Part shown: positions 22,830 through 33,905 of the stretch, piece by piece | How positions within the stretch are numbered: the first letter of the stretch is position 1 | How the letters are laid out: every line of letters begins with the position of its first letter | From: Pohlia nutans | Lineage: Eukaryota > Streptophyta > Bryopsida > Bryales > Mniaceae | DNA: 64,000 nucleotides | Assembly: GCA_022496805.1 (NCBI GenBank) | Contig: CM040086.1 | Coordinates: 16,122,501-16,186,500, forward strand | Direction: 5' to 3' | Notes under the pieces: generated by a model | Seen by the model: the letters and a program-made list of their open reading frames with translations, nothing else | Told to the model about the DNA's origin: nothing | Databases searched by the model: none | Position numbers and translations under genes: made by a program

Positions 22830-23427
22830 GGGCCGCTTCACACTATGGGCGTGCGTGCAAGTTGAGAGGCCGTGTGATTGAGAGTTCAAAGAAATCTACT
22901 GAAAATAGGTAATAAAATATAGTTTTCATTTTTTATGATTAAAAAAACATTGTCACAAGAACCTGCCACGATCGGCGCGGCCCCACGCAATATCCGTCAC
23001 AATATTGCGTCATGTTTTCATCCTCTTTTTTTCATCCGCGATCAATCGTCATCCATCATTTGTCGTAAATTCATCCATGAGTGACATCATCATTCTTGCA
23101 AAAACTTGTGCTATGTTCTCGCGACGTCTCTCACGAGGTAATGATTCAAATAACATTTTTAGGCTCCCTTCTAGTTTTCTATGAAAAGAAATCGATGGCC
23201 TCTCAACCATAGTTTGGGTTTCTATTCGACTTCAACTTAAACTTCCTTTTGAGAGTCCATCGCTTTGGTCCAAAAGTACTGCCATGTAGGCATTTTGGAG
23301 ATCGACGCCGCCTTTGAACTTTGGCCTCTGATATGAAGGGTCGATAGGCCGAATGCATGGTCTTTTAACAATTTAATTGGTGGAAATCGACGGCCTCTTG
23401 ACCTTCGGCCATAGTGTGAAGCGGCCC
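22830..23427. mobile_element. Inverted-repeat element in the HAD gene promoter region
   Basis: Left GGGCCGCTTCACACTATGG and right CCATAGTGTGAAGCGGCCC are perfect inverses. A shorter relative lies at 39029-39391. This copy carries about 200 bp of extra interior (about 22950-23160). No clear target duplication, so the superfamily is not assigned. It begins 77 bp upstream of the HAD start codon. Confidence 0.7.
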
Positions 23428-24421
23428 TAAAACTACTACCGTAGTACCATAGCTCAATAGCCACTCCACGAACAGATATTTAATATATTTTTTTAAAATA
23501 AGGTTTATTCATTTTCTTGATTTTCGTTTTTTTAGAGGAGAGAGAATGATTTTAAATGACAGAAATGACCCAAAAGAGCTTAGATATAGCAAATATAGCT
23601 AAAAATAATGTATTCTATTTTTTTTTAGGTCGTCATAATTTCTGATTTTTTACGTCTTTTATTTTTTGAGTTATTTTTTACGACTCAACTATGGTACTAC
23701 GGTGTGCCTCAAGACTACTACACTATGTACTTTTAGTGAAATTTCCAAGATTCTCTTCAATGCTTTTAAATGCTTTTTTTTTTCACATCTTGAGTTTATC
23801 TTACTTGCTTGACTCCTACTAAATTCTCTTACATAAAGGCAAGTGTCATCTTTCACTTTATTTCTTAGAAAAGTTATTGTATCAAGTACTCGGATCAAGT
23901 AAAAATCAAATGGAGCAATAGCATGTGTAGTACCCTACTATTATAGAATGTATTGATAGAGTGAGGTGTCTCTTAACCCCTAAAGGTTTTTTAAGTTTTT
24001 ATTTTATTCATTTAACAATTCCATTAACAACTTTCCTTTCCATAATAAAGAATGAATTAACATCTTCTCTTTGAACTTGCTCGATCGAATTGTTGGTTCA
24101 ACTCCGCGTCACCTTCTAGCATTCTTTGTCTATAGCAGCTTAGACAAACACATATAAAACTGTGGAGAATGAGTAAGGACATTATGTTATAGTAAAAGTC
24201 AACAGACAACAAAAGTGCCGATAGGAAGTGTCACGTTTAAAATGTGACAAGAGTAAGTTTCGAAAGAAAAAACAGTAGCTATTGCTAACCTTCAGTTATT
24301 GTTCAAAGGTTCAAAGCTTTGCTTGTCGGCTTTTGGGATTTTTTGAGTTTCAAACCTACTTACTACACATAGAACAAGATTTTGAACCCAAAGTCCACAA
24401 AACCTTTTGAACTCTTGTGAT
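23428..24421. other. Intergenic DNA with one TTAA-element end
   Basis: A single TTAACCCCTAAAGG end lies at 23973 with no partner found; it is probably a truncated element. No gene seen. Confidence 0.45.
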
Positions 24422-25183
24422 TCAAAATGAATCAATGAATTCTATGGCATGTGCGGTTATGGACTCAACACATGCAAGAATGTCAGGTGGCGCAAAATCG
24501 GCGTCATCTCCGGCTATCAGAGCGAGTTGCGTCATGCGCTCCTCCTCCTCTAATAACGCTCTTGCCAGACGGTAAGAACCTGATCCTCCTTCCCTACTAG
24601 GAGGATGGGATAGAGAAATAGTCCCATCTCTTCCTAAGGGATGAAACAATGGAGGAGATTGACCAGAAGCACCTCCTCCTCCTCCACCTCCAGTATTGCC
24701 CCCTGCGCCTCCAGCACCTCCACCGGCGCCTCCCACGCCTCCAACACCTTCATAAGCTCCAATTGGAGTACCGTCCGCGGTATATCGAACATCTGTCCAA
24801 TATTTAATGTGCAAGTCTTTTAAAGCTTTCACTTCGGAAGGCTCCATAAACACATCAATCGGGTTGCCGTCTTTGTACTGATCAGCCAGAAAGACTTGAG
24901 AGGAGAGAGTAGGTAAAACGGCATCCCCCTGTACCATAATGGTGGCCCGTAGGGCATGGAAAAAATTAAAGTAACTAGTACTCATGAGTCCACTAGAAGG
25001 AATGAGGCAAACCTCATGTTGGGGTTGAAATGGAAGCCGCTTCGTTCCCTCACACGGAACTAACCTATATTTACATAAAAATTGTTGGGAGGTAGAGTTC
25101 AATGCAACATATATCAACATCAAAAAATATTGCAGTTTAGAATTATTGCACATCCTAACAACAGAATTATGTCCCCTATTCAT
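24422..25183 (-). CDS. Hypothetical 253-aa protein with a glycine-rich segment, next to the CACTA element
   Basis: I do not recognise this protein. A single open frame starts at ATG 25183 and ends with TGA at 24422. The middle (about residues 145-175) is almost pure Gly with Ala and Val. It is followed by a Ser/Pro-rich stretch and an acidic, helical C-terminus (LARALLEEEERMTQLAL, then SITAHAIEFIDSF). The frame stays open up to the edge of the CACTA element at 25208. Beyond the element it continues only 11 codons to a TAG, without an ATG, so either Met 25183 is the start or this is a 3' exon. The GC-rich Gly run favours a real coding past, from a host gene or from a transposon. Expression is uncertain. 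Confidence 0.4.
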   Translation of the reverse strand: MNRGHNSVVRMCNNSKLQYFLMLIYVALNSTSQQFLCKYRLVPCEGTKRLPFQPQHEVCLIPSSGLMSTSYFNFFHALRATIMVQGDAVLPTLSSQVFLADQYKDGNPIDVFMEPSEVKALKDLHIKYWTDVRYTADGTPIGAYEGVGGVGGAGGGAGGAGGNTGGGGGGGASGQSPPLFHPLGRDGTISLSHPPSREGGSGSYRLARALLEEEERMTQLALIAGDDADFAPPDILACVESITAHAIEFIDSF

Positions 25184-26042
25184 ACCCAAAAAGCTATCTA
25201 CAATGAACACTACTAGAATCAGGGGGTCTTTGCAACACTATGAACGTTGCTCAATACACTGGCCAGTGGTTACTCGGGGGGCTCTGAAAACGTTGTTAGG
25301 ACAACGTTCAGAACATTGCTCATAAAAAGCAACGTTTTGGTACATGAATATGCAACGTTTGAAAAGGCTCAGGACGGGATTGGGATCTTCTATACATCAG
25401 CGTTCCCTTCACCGGTGACGTGGACACATCATACTATATAAAGACCTGTTTACACTTCACGGTAATTTTCAATGGCTACTTGGTTATATGGATTATTAAC
25501 ACACAGTGGATAATTTCCTCGATTTTTACACTTTGAATTCACGGTCACCTAGTAAAACTCTAAGATAAATATGAATGGTAAGTTCGGTTGTTACAGGTGA
25601 ATTTTTTTCCATTGATGGAGATAAAAATAACCATATCTTATTCATAAAGTGATGGAGTATTTATTGCCACGTGTCGCTCATGTAGGAGGGTATAAGAGGC
25701 TTTTGTGATTATTTTTGGTGCCAATTACACATCTAAATAAGGACATCTGTGATTTGTTAGGTGATCTCTGATTTGTCAATGCCACGTGTATTTTTTAGCC
25801 ACGTCATGCACTTAAATAGCATCTACATGTAAGCAAAGTTTCATGATTTTGGGGTGCCATGTGTCAAAATAAAATTTAAATCAATAGTTTAAAAATATTA
25901 AAAAAATCAGAAAATACTCAAAATCCACGTGTACTATATAAATGAAATTTTGTGCCAGAATTGAAAATTTGTATATTACAAGAAAGGCAATCACCTTTCT
26001 TCAACGAATGGCTAAAGAATTTTGTAGGTTTAGGTGTTGGCT

Positions 26043-26589
26043 TTAACCCCTAAACGTCCCAGCGTCCAGTTTCTGGACGTTTGTTGGTCAAACCCAATTT
26101 TGATCTTGAAGATGACTTTTGTTGCTAATACACCCAACTAAGAAAATGAAGTTTATTAAGTCTAGTTTGTACTCCACTTTTCAAATCTTAAAAATTCCAA
26201 TTATTGAGTATTTTATTGCTTGTGCAAGCTTTGTAGCTCAAGGTTTGAATTACACTACATAGGATGTTCACCTTTTGAATTTCAAAATTTAAATAAAAAA
26301 TTTCTATGGAAAACATATCATGTGATTCTCCATTGTAATTTGTACCCGCTCCCAAAAAAATATTAATTTTTTAAAGCTTTTTTGTAATAAAAAATATTTT
26401 TTGAAGTATTTGACTTAAAAATTTGTTAAAAAGGCCGTATTAAATCAAAAAAATCTGAAAATTTCAAGACTGATAGGAAACATTCAATTCCATGCATGAA
26501 AAATATTACAAAATATATTTTGATAAATCTTGAAGGCTAAATTGTGTAGTTTGACTTTCCTACAAAGGAGTGGTACGTTTAAGGGTTAA
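26043..26589. mobile_element. TTAA-flanked MITE inside the CACTA element
   Basis: Begins TTAACCCCTAAACGTCCC and ends GTACGTTTAAGGGTTAA. Just inside the left end is GCGTCCAGTTTCTGGACG, the same hairpin motif found near the end of 10706-11254. Its ends are the same as those of 40810-41135. Confidence 0.75.
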
Positions 26590-26599
26590 TCACAAAACC

Positions 26600-27843
26600 C
26601 AAAACTCTAAAAGAAAAAAAAAACCTAAAACCCTAAATCCTAAACCCTAAAACCCTAAACAGCAAGCATTGAAGCTTGAGATGACTGCAACCCTAAAATG
26701 CTCCGAAACACCAGATAATTGCAACCCAAAATGTCACTGAAGCATCAAATGTAGTCCTCAATCCTCGTGCACAGCATTCATAAAAAGCTTCAATCCTTTT
26801 CTCCTTTCTTCCTGCACAGCATTCATAGAAAGCTCCAATCACTAGTTTGTAACCAACTTTTCAACAAAAATCAAAGAAACTGAACAAAAATCAAGAATCT
26901 GCTCCCACCATACCAGTTGATTTCAAAACAACAGAAGGCAATCAATATTCTCCAAAACCAGCGCCTCTCTCACCTTAACATACGAGGAAAAGCCTCAAAC
27001 TCGCCTCCTGAAGCCCGCCTCCATTCCCTGCCGTAAAACACGTGGAATTCACATTTGCCATCTCCGTCAATTGACCTCCTACAAGCGCCAGGAAACCCTA
27101 AATACGCCCGTTTCATGCGAAAGAAGAAGATGACGAAACCCTAAACTCAAAAAGATCTCAGAAGCACATCAAACAAAAAACAATCGATAAACCTACACCC
27201 TTGTACAGTCTTACAAAAGGTGACGACACCACTGCCCTGCGCAGGAAGACAAAAGAACCGAGTCCAAACAAAAATGGCTCGAGATACATAAACAGAGCCG
27301 GAGAGGGTTGTGGACAAGCAACCCTAAAACACCGAGGCATGGCATTGTCGGAAATGATGAAGAAAGAAACAAAGAGGACTTGGAGGGTGAGAGAGAAGAG
27401 GAAGCATTGACTTACCATGTTGACGAAACGAAGCTACGAGCCGCACAAACACGGGAACGAGAGATGACGCTCCGGTGCTGGAGAAACAAGAGCAGAAGAA
27501 TTGGCTCTGCTCACAACTAGGGTTTTGGGGGAACCAGAGCCGCGTCACTGAGGCGCACATTGCTGCCTTGGGCCTGTGGCCGGCTCGGTGATTCTCGACC
27601 CTTCGATCATCGAGCATGATCCTGCGGTTGTGGAGATCCTATCTGGCGGTCGATGTCGGGGGCGGGCAAGGTCGTGCACGGGTCCCCAAACGCGGGCGTC
27701 GCAGCAGGCTGGCTTTCCCCTTTGAAGGCTGTGGATGTCAGAATCCATTAGGAGGGACAGCAGGTTCTCATCATGGGAACGCGGGGCACGGGCATACTCG
27801 GTTTGCGCAGTCTCTGAACGCCCAGACAACTAACTGTGAGTAG
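26600..27843. other. Gene-like, GC-rich DNA carried by the CACTA element
   Basis: Telo-box-like AAACCCTAA runs occur at about 26632-26660, 27099-27108 and 27128-27145, with a related CAACCCTAAAAC at about 27315. On the minus strand an ATG sits directly at a donor site (CAACATG|GTAAGTC, about 27420), as in genes whose first coding exon is one codon long. A further minus-strand frame runs from ATG 27116 (MKRAYLGFPGACRRSIDGDG and onward) to a donor-like AG|GTGAGAG at about 26974. The segment 27540-27800 is strikingly GC-rich. It looks like the 5' end and promoter of a plant gene captured by the transposon, but I cannot name the gene. Confidence 0.4.
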
Positions 27844-28674
27844 GGTCTTTTAAGTATTTGAAGAGCTCATCTAAAGTAATGGAGACATTGCATGTATTTT
27901 TTTGCATTTTTGAGAGTTGATTTCAATGTGTTCATTAATTTTTTAAGAATATTCTTTTTTTACAATATAGTGTACTCCAAAATGAAGAAAGAAGTGTAAT
28001 TAAATTCTTTAAGAGATCAAATTGACATTTTTATTTCACTGCTACAAAGTAGCTTATTAACCCCTAAACGTCGGCACCCCTCTGCAAATTTGACAGTTTT
28101 GCTTACATACATCATAAAATGCAACGTAGAGGGATATTTTGAGCTTGATGTATGAATAAAAGTTGTACATTATCAATTTTAAATTTTATTCATATAGTTA
28201 AATACTTAAATTTGCGATTGTTATCACCAATATTTTTGTATAAAACTTGAAGCTTGAAATTGAACTTGAAATTGATTACAAATAAGGTATTAAAAAAATT
28301 CAATTTGTACATGAAAATTTGTACATGAAAATTTTTATAATTGGTTGAAATGTAATAGTCTAAATGTAGTGATTTTTGGTGATTTTTTGGTTGCTTGATA
28401 TTATACATAGTTGATTTTTTTTAAACACTTTTACACTAAAATCTTCAATTTTTTTTGTGAATCACTACAACATAAAATGAGGCATAGAAATTTCACAAAT
28501 CATCCCCTTTCTAATTGGATCACACATGCATGAAGCTAACTATCTATAAAATATGTAGTAAAAAAAAACCCTCACTCCAAAAAGTCAATGACGGATGAGT
28601 TACGAACGTTCAACTCTATACATCATGCATTCTTTTGCATGGTTAAACAAAAGACTTTATTGGATAAAAGATGC

Positions 28675-28914
28675 CTACAAAATAATCAAAACATGCCTAC
28701 AAAACCATTGGAACTCTTTACATCCATAGAGGGTCATTAAACGTACCTCAACATGTTTATCTTTGTCAATTGGCTCTACAATCTTCACCTTGAATCCACA
28801 ATCACAATACTTTGCTTTACTATATTGACGTTTTCGTGTGACATTCTCTTGGTCAAGTTCAATCCTCTTTCTCTTTCCACGATTGTAGATTATACCACGA
28901 TTGCATTGATACAA
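28675..28914 (-). pseudogene. Zinc-finger-like coding remnant inside the CACTA element
   Basis: A minus-strand frame without ATG contains YCDCGFKVKIVEP and, about 25 residues later, YGCKEFQWF. The CxCG ... C..F.WF pattern recalls GRF-type zinc fingers that are common in plant transposon-related proteins. The match is loose and the frame is short, so this is a tentative reading of a decayed fragment. Confidence 0.25.
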
Positions 28915-29246
28915 TGTAGCTTAAAGCATTCGCATCCTACGACTTAAACTAAGTGCTCTTCTAAACTGAAAGAAAAATGCTTGTATGGGTGAGTAGAGAG
29001 TCAATGAATATGAGTACAATATATGGATATTTGAATACGTCCCTCTACATCTATCTTAAAGAAGGGCTCGGTATTCTGAATTGACGGACAATAATGATTA
29101 CCAATGTATTGTGATTTTGATTGGCTCACATACTATATAGAGGGACACATAGCGATTCAATGGTGATATTTAGATGTAATACCGTTTAGTTTAGTATTGT
29201 TTTATGTTTACTGAATGTAGTATTTTTTTATTTTTACTTTTATTAT

Positions 29247-29481
29247 AAGCATCAAAGGATCAAGGATTCATAGTTTTAAAATGAAAAATTCAATTGATTG
29301 TATTGCCAATTTTTTTTTTAAATAGGACCACATTTTATGTCATTAGATTTATTGAAGATCATTGCCTGTGTTGATGAAAAGAAAAATACTTTTTAATAAA
29401 AGAAAGTCTACATAGTACCTATTCATGAATGATGTAAACAACAGAAGGCATAATTTGGGATTCTTGATCGTTCAGGGGTTG
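29247..29481. mobile_element. Worn TTAA-type MITE inside the CACTA element
   Basis: The interior (AAGGATTCATAGTTTTAAAATG, then a GAAGATCATTGCCTGTGTT-type block) matches 13445-13683, and the right end reads GATCGTTCAGGGGTTGAA. Both TTAA ends are mutated. Assigned by homology rather than by ends. Confidence 0.5.
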
Positions 29482-29498
29482 AAGGTAATTTCTAACAT

Positions 29499-30045
29499 TT
29501 TGGATTTTTTTGCGCAATTGGATGCCTAACATCATTGGGAACATTTAGTTTTATTTATTTATTTATGAAAAATATATTCCCATATGTTATTGGGATTTTA
29601 TTAACTCTATGATTTTTGACTAGAAATTGCAATTAGTGGAAAATGCAGCCATGAGTCTCCGGACTCCATTTTGGAATTTTTTTTGCACAGTCGGGTGCCT
29701 AACATCATTGGGAACACCTTCCATTGTTCTTTTTATTTATGAAAGATATATTCCCATATGTTCTTGGGATTTTACTAATTCTATGTTTTTTGACTAGGAA
29801 TTGCAATTAGTGGAAATTGCAGCCATGAGTACCCGGACTCCAGTTTGGATTTTCTTTTGCACAGTCAGTTGCCTAAAATCATTGGGAACACCCTCCATTT
29901 TTTTTTGTATTTCTGAAAAATATTTTTCCATATGTTATTGGGATTTTCCTAACTCTATGATTTTTGAGTAGGATTTGCAATTACTAGAAAATGCAGCCAC
30001 GAGACCCGGGACTCGATTTTGGAATTTTTTTTCACAGTTGGGTTA
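29499..30045. repeat. Threefold tandem repeat, unit about 174 bp, inside the CACTA element
   Basis: Units start near 29499, 29668 and 29842, with a partial fourth at about 30018. Each contains TTGGGAACA, TTCCCATATGTT-like and TTGCAATTA blocks and a CCGGACTCCA-like junction. Divergence between units is moderate. No coding content. Confidence 0.75.
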
Positions 30046-30855
30046 GGAAGCTCTTATGTTTATTGTAAAACACAATGCCAATATAAGAATTACAAATCAA
30101 CACACCATTTGTAAACCATGTTAAATCGTTACAACTTGCATAAACCTTGTTTACTATGCTGGCCTAAATCCCTAGCCCTAGTGAGGAAGAGCAAGGTAAC
30201 TCCTTAAATTAGGAGCTGCTTTACAACAGTACCTTTAACTTCTACAGTGCGGGAACGTTGGGAACGTTGGAAGTCAATGAACACTTACAAACGTTGCTCA
30301 AAATTGTCGCAGCCCGCCTCAGTCCCCGCGACAGCAACGTTTGGTCAATTCAGCGGGGCTCTTGGCCGAACGTTGCTAGAAAACGTTGCAAAGACCCCCT
30401 GATTCTAGTAGTGGAACAGATATAAAAGCCATAGGTTGAAAGATATTAGCTACTGATATTAAGCCTCCCTAGATAATGTGGTTCATAGAGAAATCAAAAG
30501 TCAAGGTAAGGTGCGGAAAAACCTCTGGAGTTGTGGGGGTTGCAATGTGCCTAGCAAAAGAATCCCAATCTTTGTAGTGGGATCATAGTGGAGAATCAGA
30601 CAAAAATGCCTCCTTATTGAATATGGGCTCTTGATCATCGTGGAAAGAGCTACGCACACTATCTATGAATCAGGGCCAATAAGGACCTCCCCTGTTTGTG
30701 AAACGACTGTGGCCATCTTAGTTGGGGAGGGGTCATTCAGCACATTCGGAATAACCACTTCTACCAAATAGACGTGGTGCAGTTGTACAGCCATCTTGAT
30801 AGCCATGACTCCAAATTCTACGACACAGACAACAATTCGAGCACAAACAAATTAG

Positions 30856-31143
30856 AATTCAAACACAAACAAAGCCAATCCACCGGGGGCTTTCAAGGAC
30901 ACGACATATGCGAGTGGGCCGGGCGCGGAGACGGAGGCGACGAAGAACACAAGGGAGTCGTCGCACGATGACAAGGGAATTCCTGTGAAGCTTGCGGCCA
31001 ACAAGAGTCCCAATCCCACTGAGGCTGTTGGCTTGGGCGGCCCCGTCTTCGGTACCAACGAGGGTCCAGAAAAGGGTGTTGTCGGGACCGGGAGCACTCT
31101 GTCTAGAGTTGCTGCTCGTCGCAAAACCTCACTACAACGCTAA
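30856..31143 (+). CDS. Candidate 3' coding exon, unknown hydrophilic protein
   Basis: A 95-codon frame without ATG ends at TAA 31141-31143. It reads NPPGAFKDTTYASGPG and onward, then IPVKLAANKSPNPTEAVGLG, and ends RRKTSLQR. It is GC-rich, very hydrophilic and rich in Gly, Thr, Lys and Glu, recalling LEA-type or other disordered stress proteins, but no family motif is clear. An upstream exon would be needed and was not found. It could also be non-coding. Confidence 0.28.
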   Translation, partial: NSNTNKANPPGAFKDTTYASGPGAETEATKNTRESSHDDKGIPVKLAANKSPNPTEAVGLGGPVFGTNEGPEKGVVGTGSTLSRVAARRKTSLQR

Positions 31144-33905
31144 ACCAATGCGAGAGTAGAGTGTGCGTAAGTCGTGTCTTTCAAGAATTACATCCACGTC
31201 TAACCAGAAAATGAGGAATGGGAAGGTCGTATCCAAGCGACACCTATTGTAGGAAAGAGCCTACTGTGCTGAGAATAGGAAAAAGGAGACAAGGAGCAAT
31301 GCGGGCTACGCACAGCCTCTACTTGAATCGTTGAGGGAACGCCCTTGCTCACTCAACATGCACAACGACTGACAGGGCGCTACAGCTGATTTCCCCTCCT
31401 GCAGAAAAGAGTGAGGTCTGACAGCCAGCTATAAAGGAGCAGGGTTGTCGGACGCTGATCATGCACAGCTACAGTAGACCGCGGTGGCTATGTCGCTATG
31501 TGCTCGCGAGTTGTGAATGAATGTAAGCATCTGGAGTTCTCTCTTCTCGCCCAAAAACAAAAAAAGACGGCGGCATGGGAGGGCTGCGGCCTCGTGTGCT
31601 CAACTGACCAAAGTGGTTAACCCATTAGCAGGGCACCCCTTTTATATGGTGTTGAGACAAAACGATAAAATAAATATGAAAGACAGAGCTCTAGCGAAGA
31701 AGAGTATCAACCCGAGGAAGGGTTGGCTTTATATACTTTTCTGTTCACTATAGAAGTTAAAGTTATAACTAAGAGTTAATAAGGTAAAAGTCATTCTTTT
31801 ACCTTAATAGAAATAGAAACTACAAATTGTTTCTAATTTGGCTACAGTCCACTACAGGTTAATTGTTTATGACTTCTATTTTAACATATGGAAAGTGCAA
31901 CGTAAAAGTAAACATGCCTTGAACTCGTCTCAGTGTGTAAGGGGTCTGATCCCTTGCTATGAATTGTAGTCTACTTTTGTGTGGACTACATTGGCCAGTG
32001 CTTTTGTGCTTGCAGTACAAAGATGCTACTCTTCACGTTCTGGGAATTGTACAGTGTTGTCATGGTTTTGTTGTGATGGTACTAAAGTGAGGATTACCCT
32101 TGTTCATCATTTGTATTGCTTTCAATTTCTTCTAATCACGAAGCTGGCACAACCCATGTTTGTTGATTAATCTCCAAAGATGATGTAAATTTAGGAATTA
32201 TTTAACCATAAAGTCTTCTTTTGAAGTCAAAGCGCAGATTTATAGAACTCTTTTTGTATCCAAAATAACAATTCTAACATTTGGCCTACTGGTGAACTTT
32301 GCAGGAGGTTCGTAACAACTTTGAAGGCTCGTATCCAATTTACATGCTGTGAACTTTTAAAAACTGCGCCCTGACTTTGTGGTGGCTGGCATGGAGACAG
32401 TCTCGGTCTCTCTCCAAAAAGCCATTGACAAGGGCCTCACTTTTGATTAACTCAACAGTCTCTATTATTTGAGTTAACCGAAAACAGAACAGGTGTTCTG
32501 ACCCCCTAAAATTGTGGATACGGAAATCGATGTGGTGTTTGAGTGTAGGTGAAATCAAAAATGAGGTTTGAAGATTCTGGTTCTCCATGGACTTCGGAAA
32601 TGTCAGAGGCGCAATAAAAGCTTCGCAATCAAGGCGTGATGCGCTGCAACCAAGGCGTAGGACAAAAACAACTCCTGTGTCTGACAGGGTGGGATAAAAA
32701 CAATTGTACTATATTATTATTTAAGTAAAACCATGAGGCCGAGAGGAAGGTGGCAACTTGCAAGTGGCTCTCTTCAGCCAATGCAGCTACTCACATAAAA
32801 CTCCCCTTAGAATGAGTTTCGCAGACTTTTTGACGGAAAAACTAGTTCACATTGCTTTCTATTTTGAATTCTTTGGAAACCATGCCAGTTTGCTGCCTTA
32901 GATACGGGTCAGACTCACCTCACCTAACATGTATTTTCTCCTCTTTTCGGTTAACTCTATTATCTCCACCAAGTTGCCTGTTCGCTTGAAGCTTTCCAGG
33001 GATACACACGTCCTCATCGTGGGTTGAGATCGAAATGAATTCTGACAGAGCGATCATCACGATGAACTAGTGCGTGGCCAATCTTAACCGCATCAGGGAA
33101 AATCTGAACCCCCCTGCCATGTTTCAACAAAGCCAAATACTAACATAGATAGCTTTTTGACAAATTTGGGTCTCAACTTCTGTGAATTTCAAGAGTATGA
33201 CAGGCCAGAGCTTGCCAATTAAAGGAGTCCTGCCTTCCAAGTACATCCAACCTCCCTGGACAGAGATAGAAATAGCATTTCTAACAGAAAATTAAATCTG
33301 TGAGCCCCCTCCTCTGGGGGGGTTTAGATTTTCTCTAATGCAACCTTTCTTTGAACCCAAGTGGTGATCATTATGTGATTAACAAGAAGACTAGCCAATG
33401 CTTGCTCAAGCAAAGCGAAAAAGGCAACAATCAATTCAATATGGTACTCTTATCCAAGTGGGGGAGATGGGAAGCAAGTTTAACGTTGGACGTTTCAGTG
33501 CACTACCATGTATTCAGCATTGAGAGTCTTCATTGTGGGATGCATCTTAAGGAATGCACATGATCATAGGAAGTGGAGACACTATGATCTACACAAGCCA
33601 ACCTGTGACCCTGAGATTGAGAAAATGGAGCTAACACTTGTCTAGTATTACATAGATGGGAACATGGTATCAAAAATGTGTACATTGCAACACTACATCC
33701 GCTCAACGTTCAAGGAAACTCACTATATTTATAGGACTGTGTAAGCCTTGGAAAGCAGCGGAAGCGTGATCTCTGCATTCAGCTACTGGGAGTAGCTACA
33801 ATCTTCTGTTGCAGCGAGAGTATGAGAATCTGGTTTGTTGAGGGCAGTGGCGATGTCCTGGTCCAGATTTTAGAGCTGACATTGACGAGTCTGTGGAAAC
33901 ATCAT
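31144..33905. other. Intergenic DNA, no gene recognised
   Basis: A TTAACCCATTAGCAGG end at 31617 has no partner. No spliced gene, RNA gene or clear repeat is seen. Confidence 0.45.

Larger units (their letters stand above)
25208..30413. mobile_element. Non-autonomous 5.2-kb CACTA (En/Spm) element carrying gene-like DNA
   Basis: Begins CACTACTAGAATCAGG and ends with its inverse CCTGATTCTAGTAGTG; the match runs about 29 bases. The target duplication is GAA on both sides (25205-25207 and 30414-30416). Both ends carry clustered AACGTT repeats: left at about 25243, 25288, 25303, 25332 and 25353; right at about 30252, 30262, 30290, 30334, 30371 and 30382. These are the hallmarks of CACTA elements. 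No transposase frame of useful length is present, so mobility would need help from elsewhere. The interior holds a TTAA MITE (26043-26589), a GC-rich gene-like segment with telo-boxes (26900-27840), a second TTAA-type end at 28057, a decayed zinc-finger-like frame and a threefold tandem repeat. Confidence 0.88.

Noticed and set aside
24641..24823. Ser/Thr-rich frame on the plus strand
   Set aside because: It is antisense to the glycine-rich segment of the minus-strand frame 24422-25183, which has the better start and length.
26632..26660. Interstitial telomere array
   Set aside because: Only a few imperfect CCCTAAA units occur, at the scale of telo-box promoter motifs rather than a telomeric array.
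23973..31640. Single TTAACCC ends at 23973, 28057 and 31617 as complete elements
   Set aside because: No matching right end was found at a sensible distance, so they are treated as truncated or chance matches.
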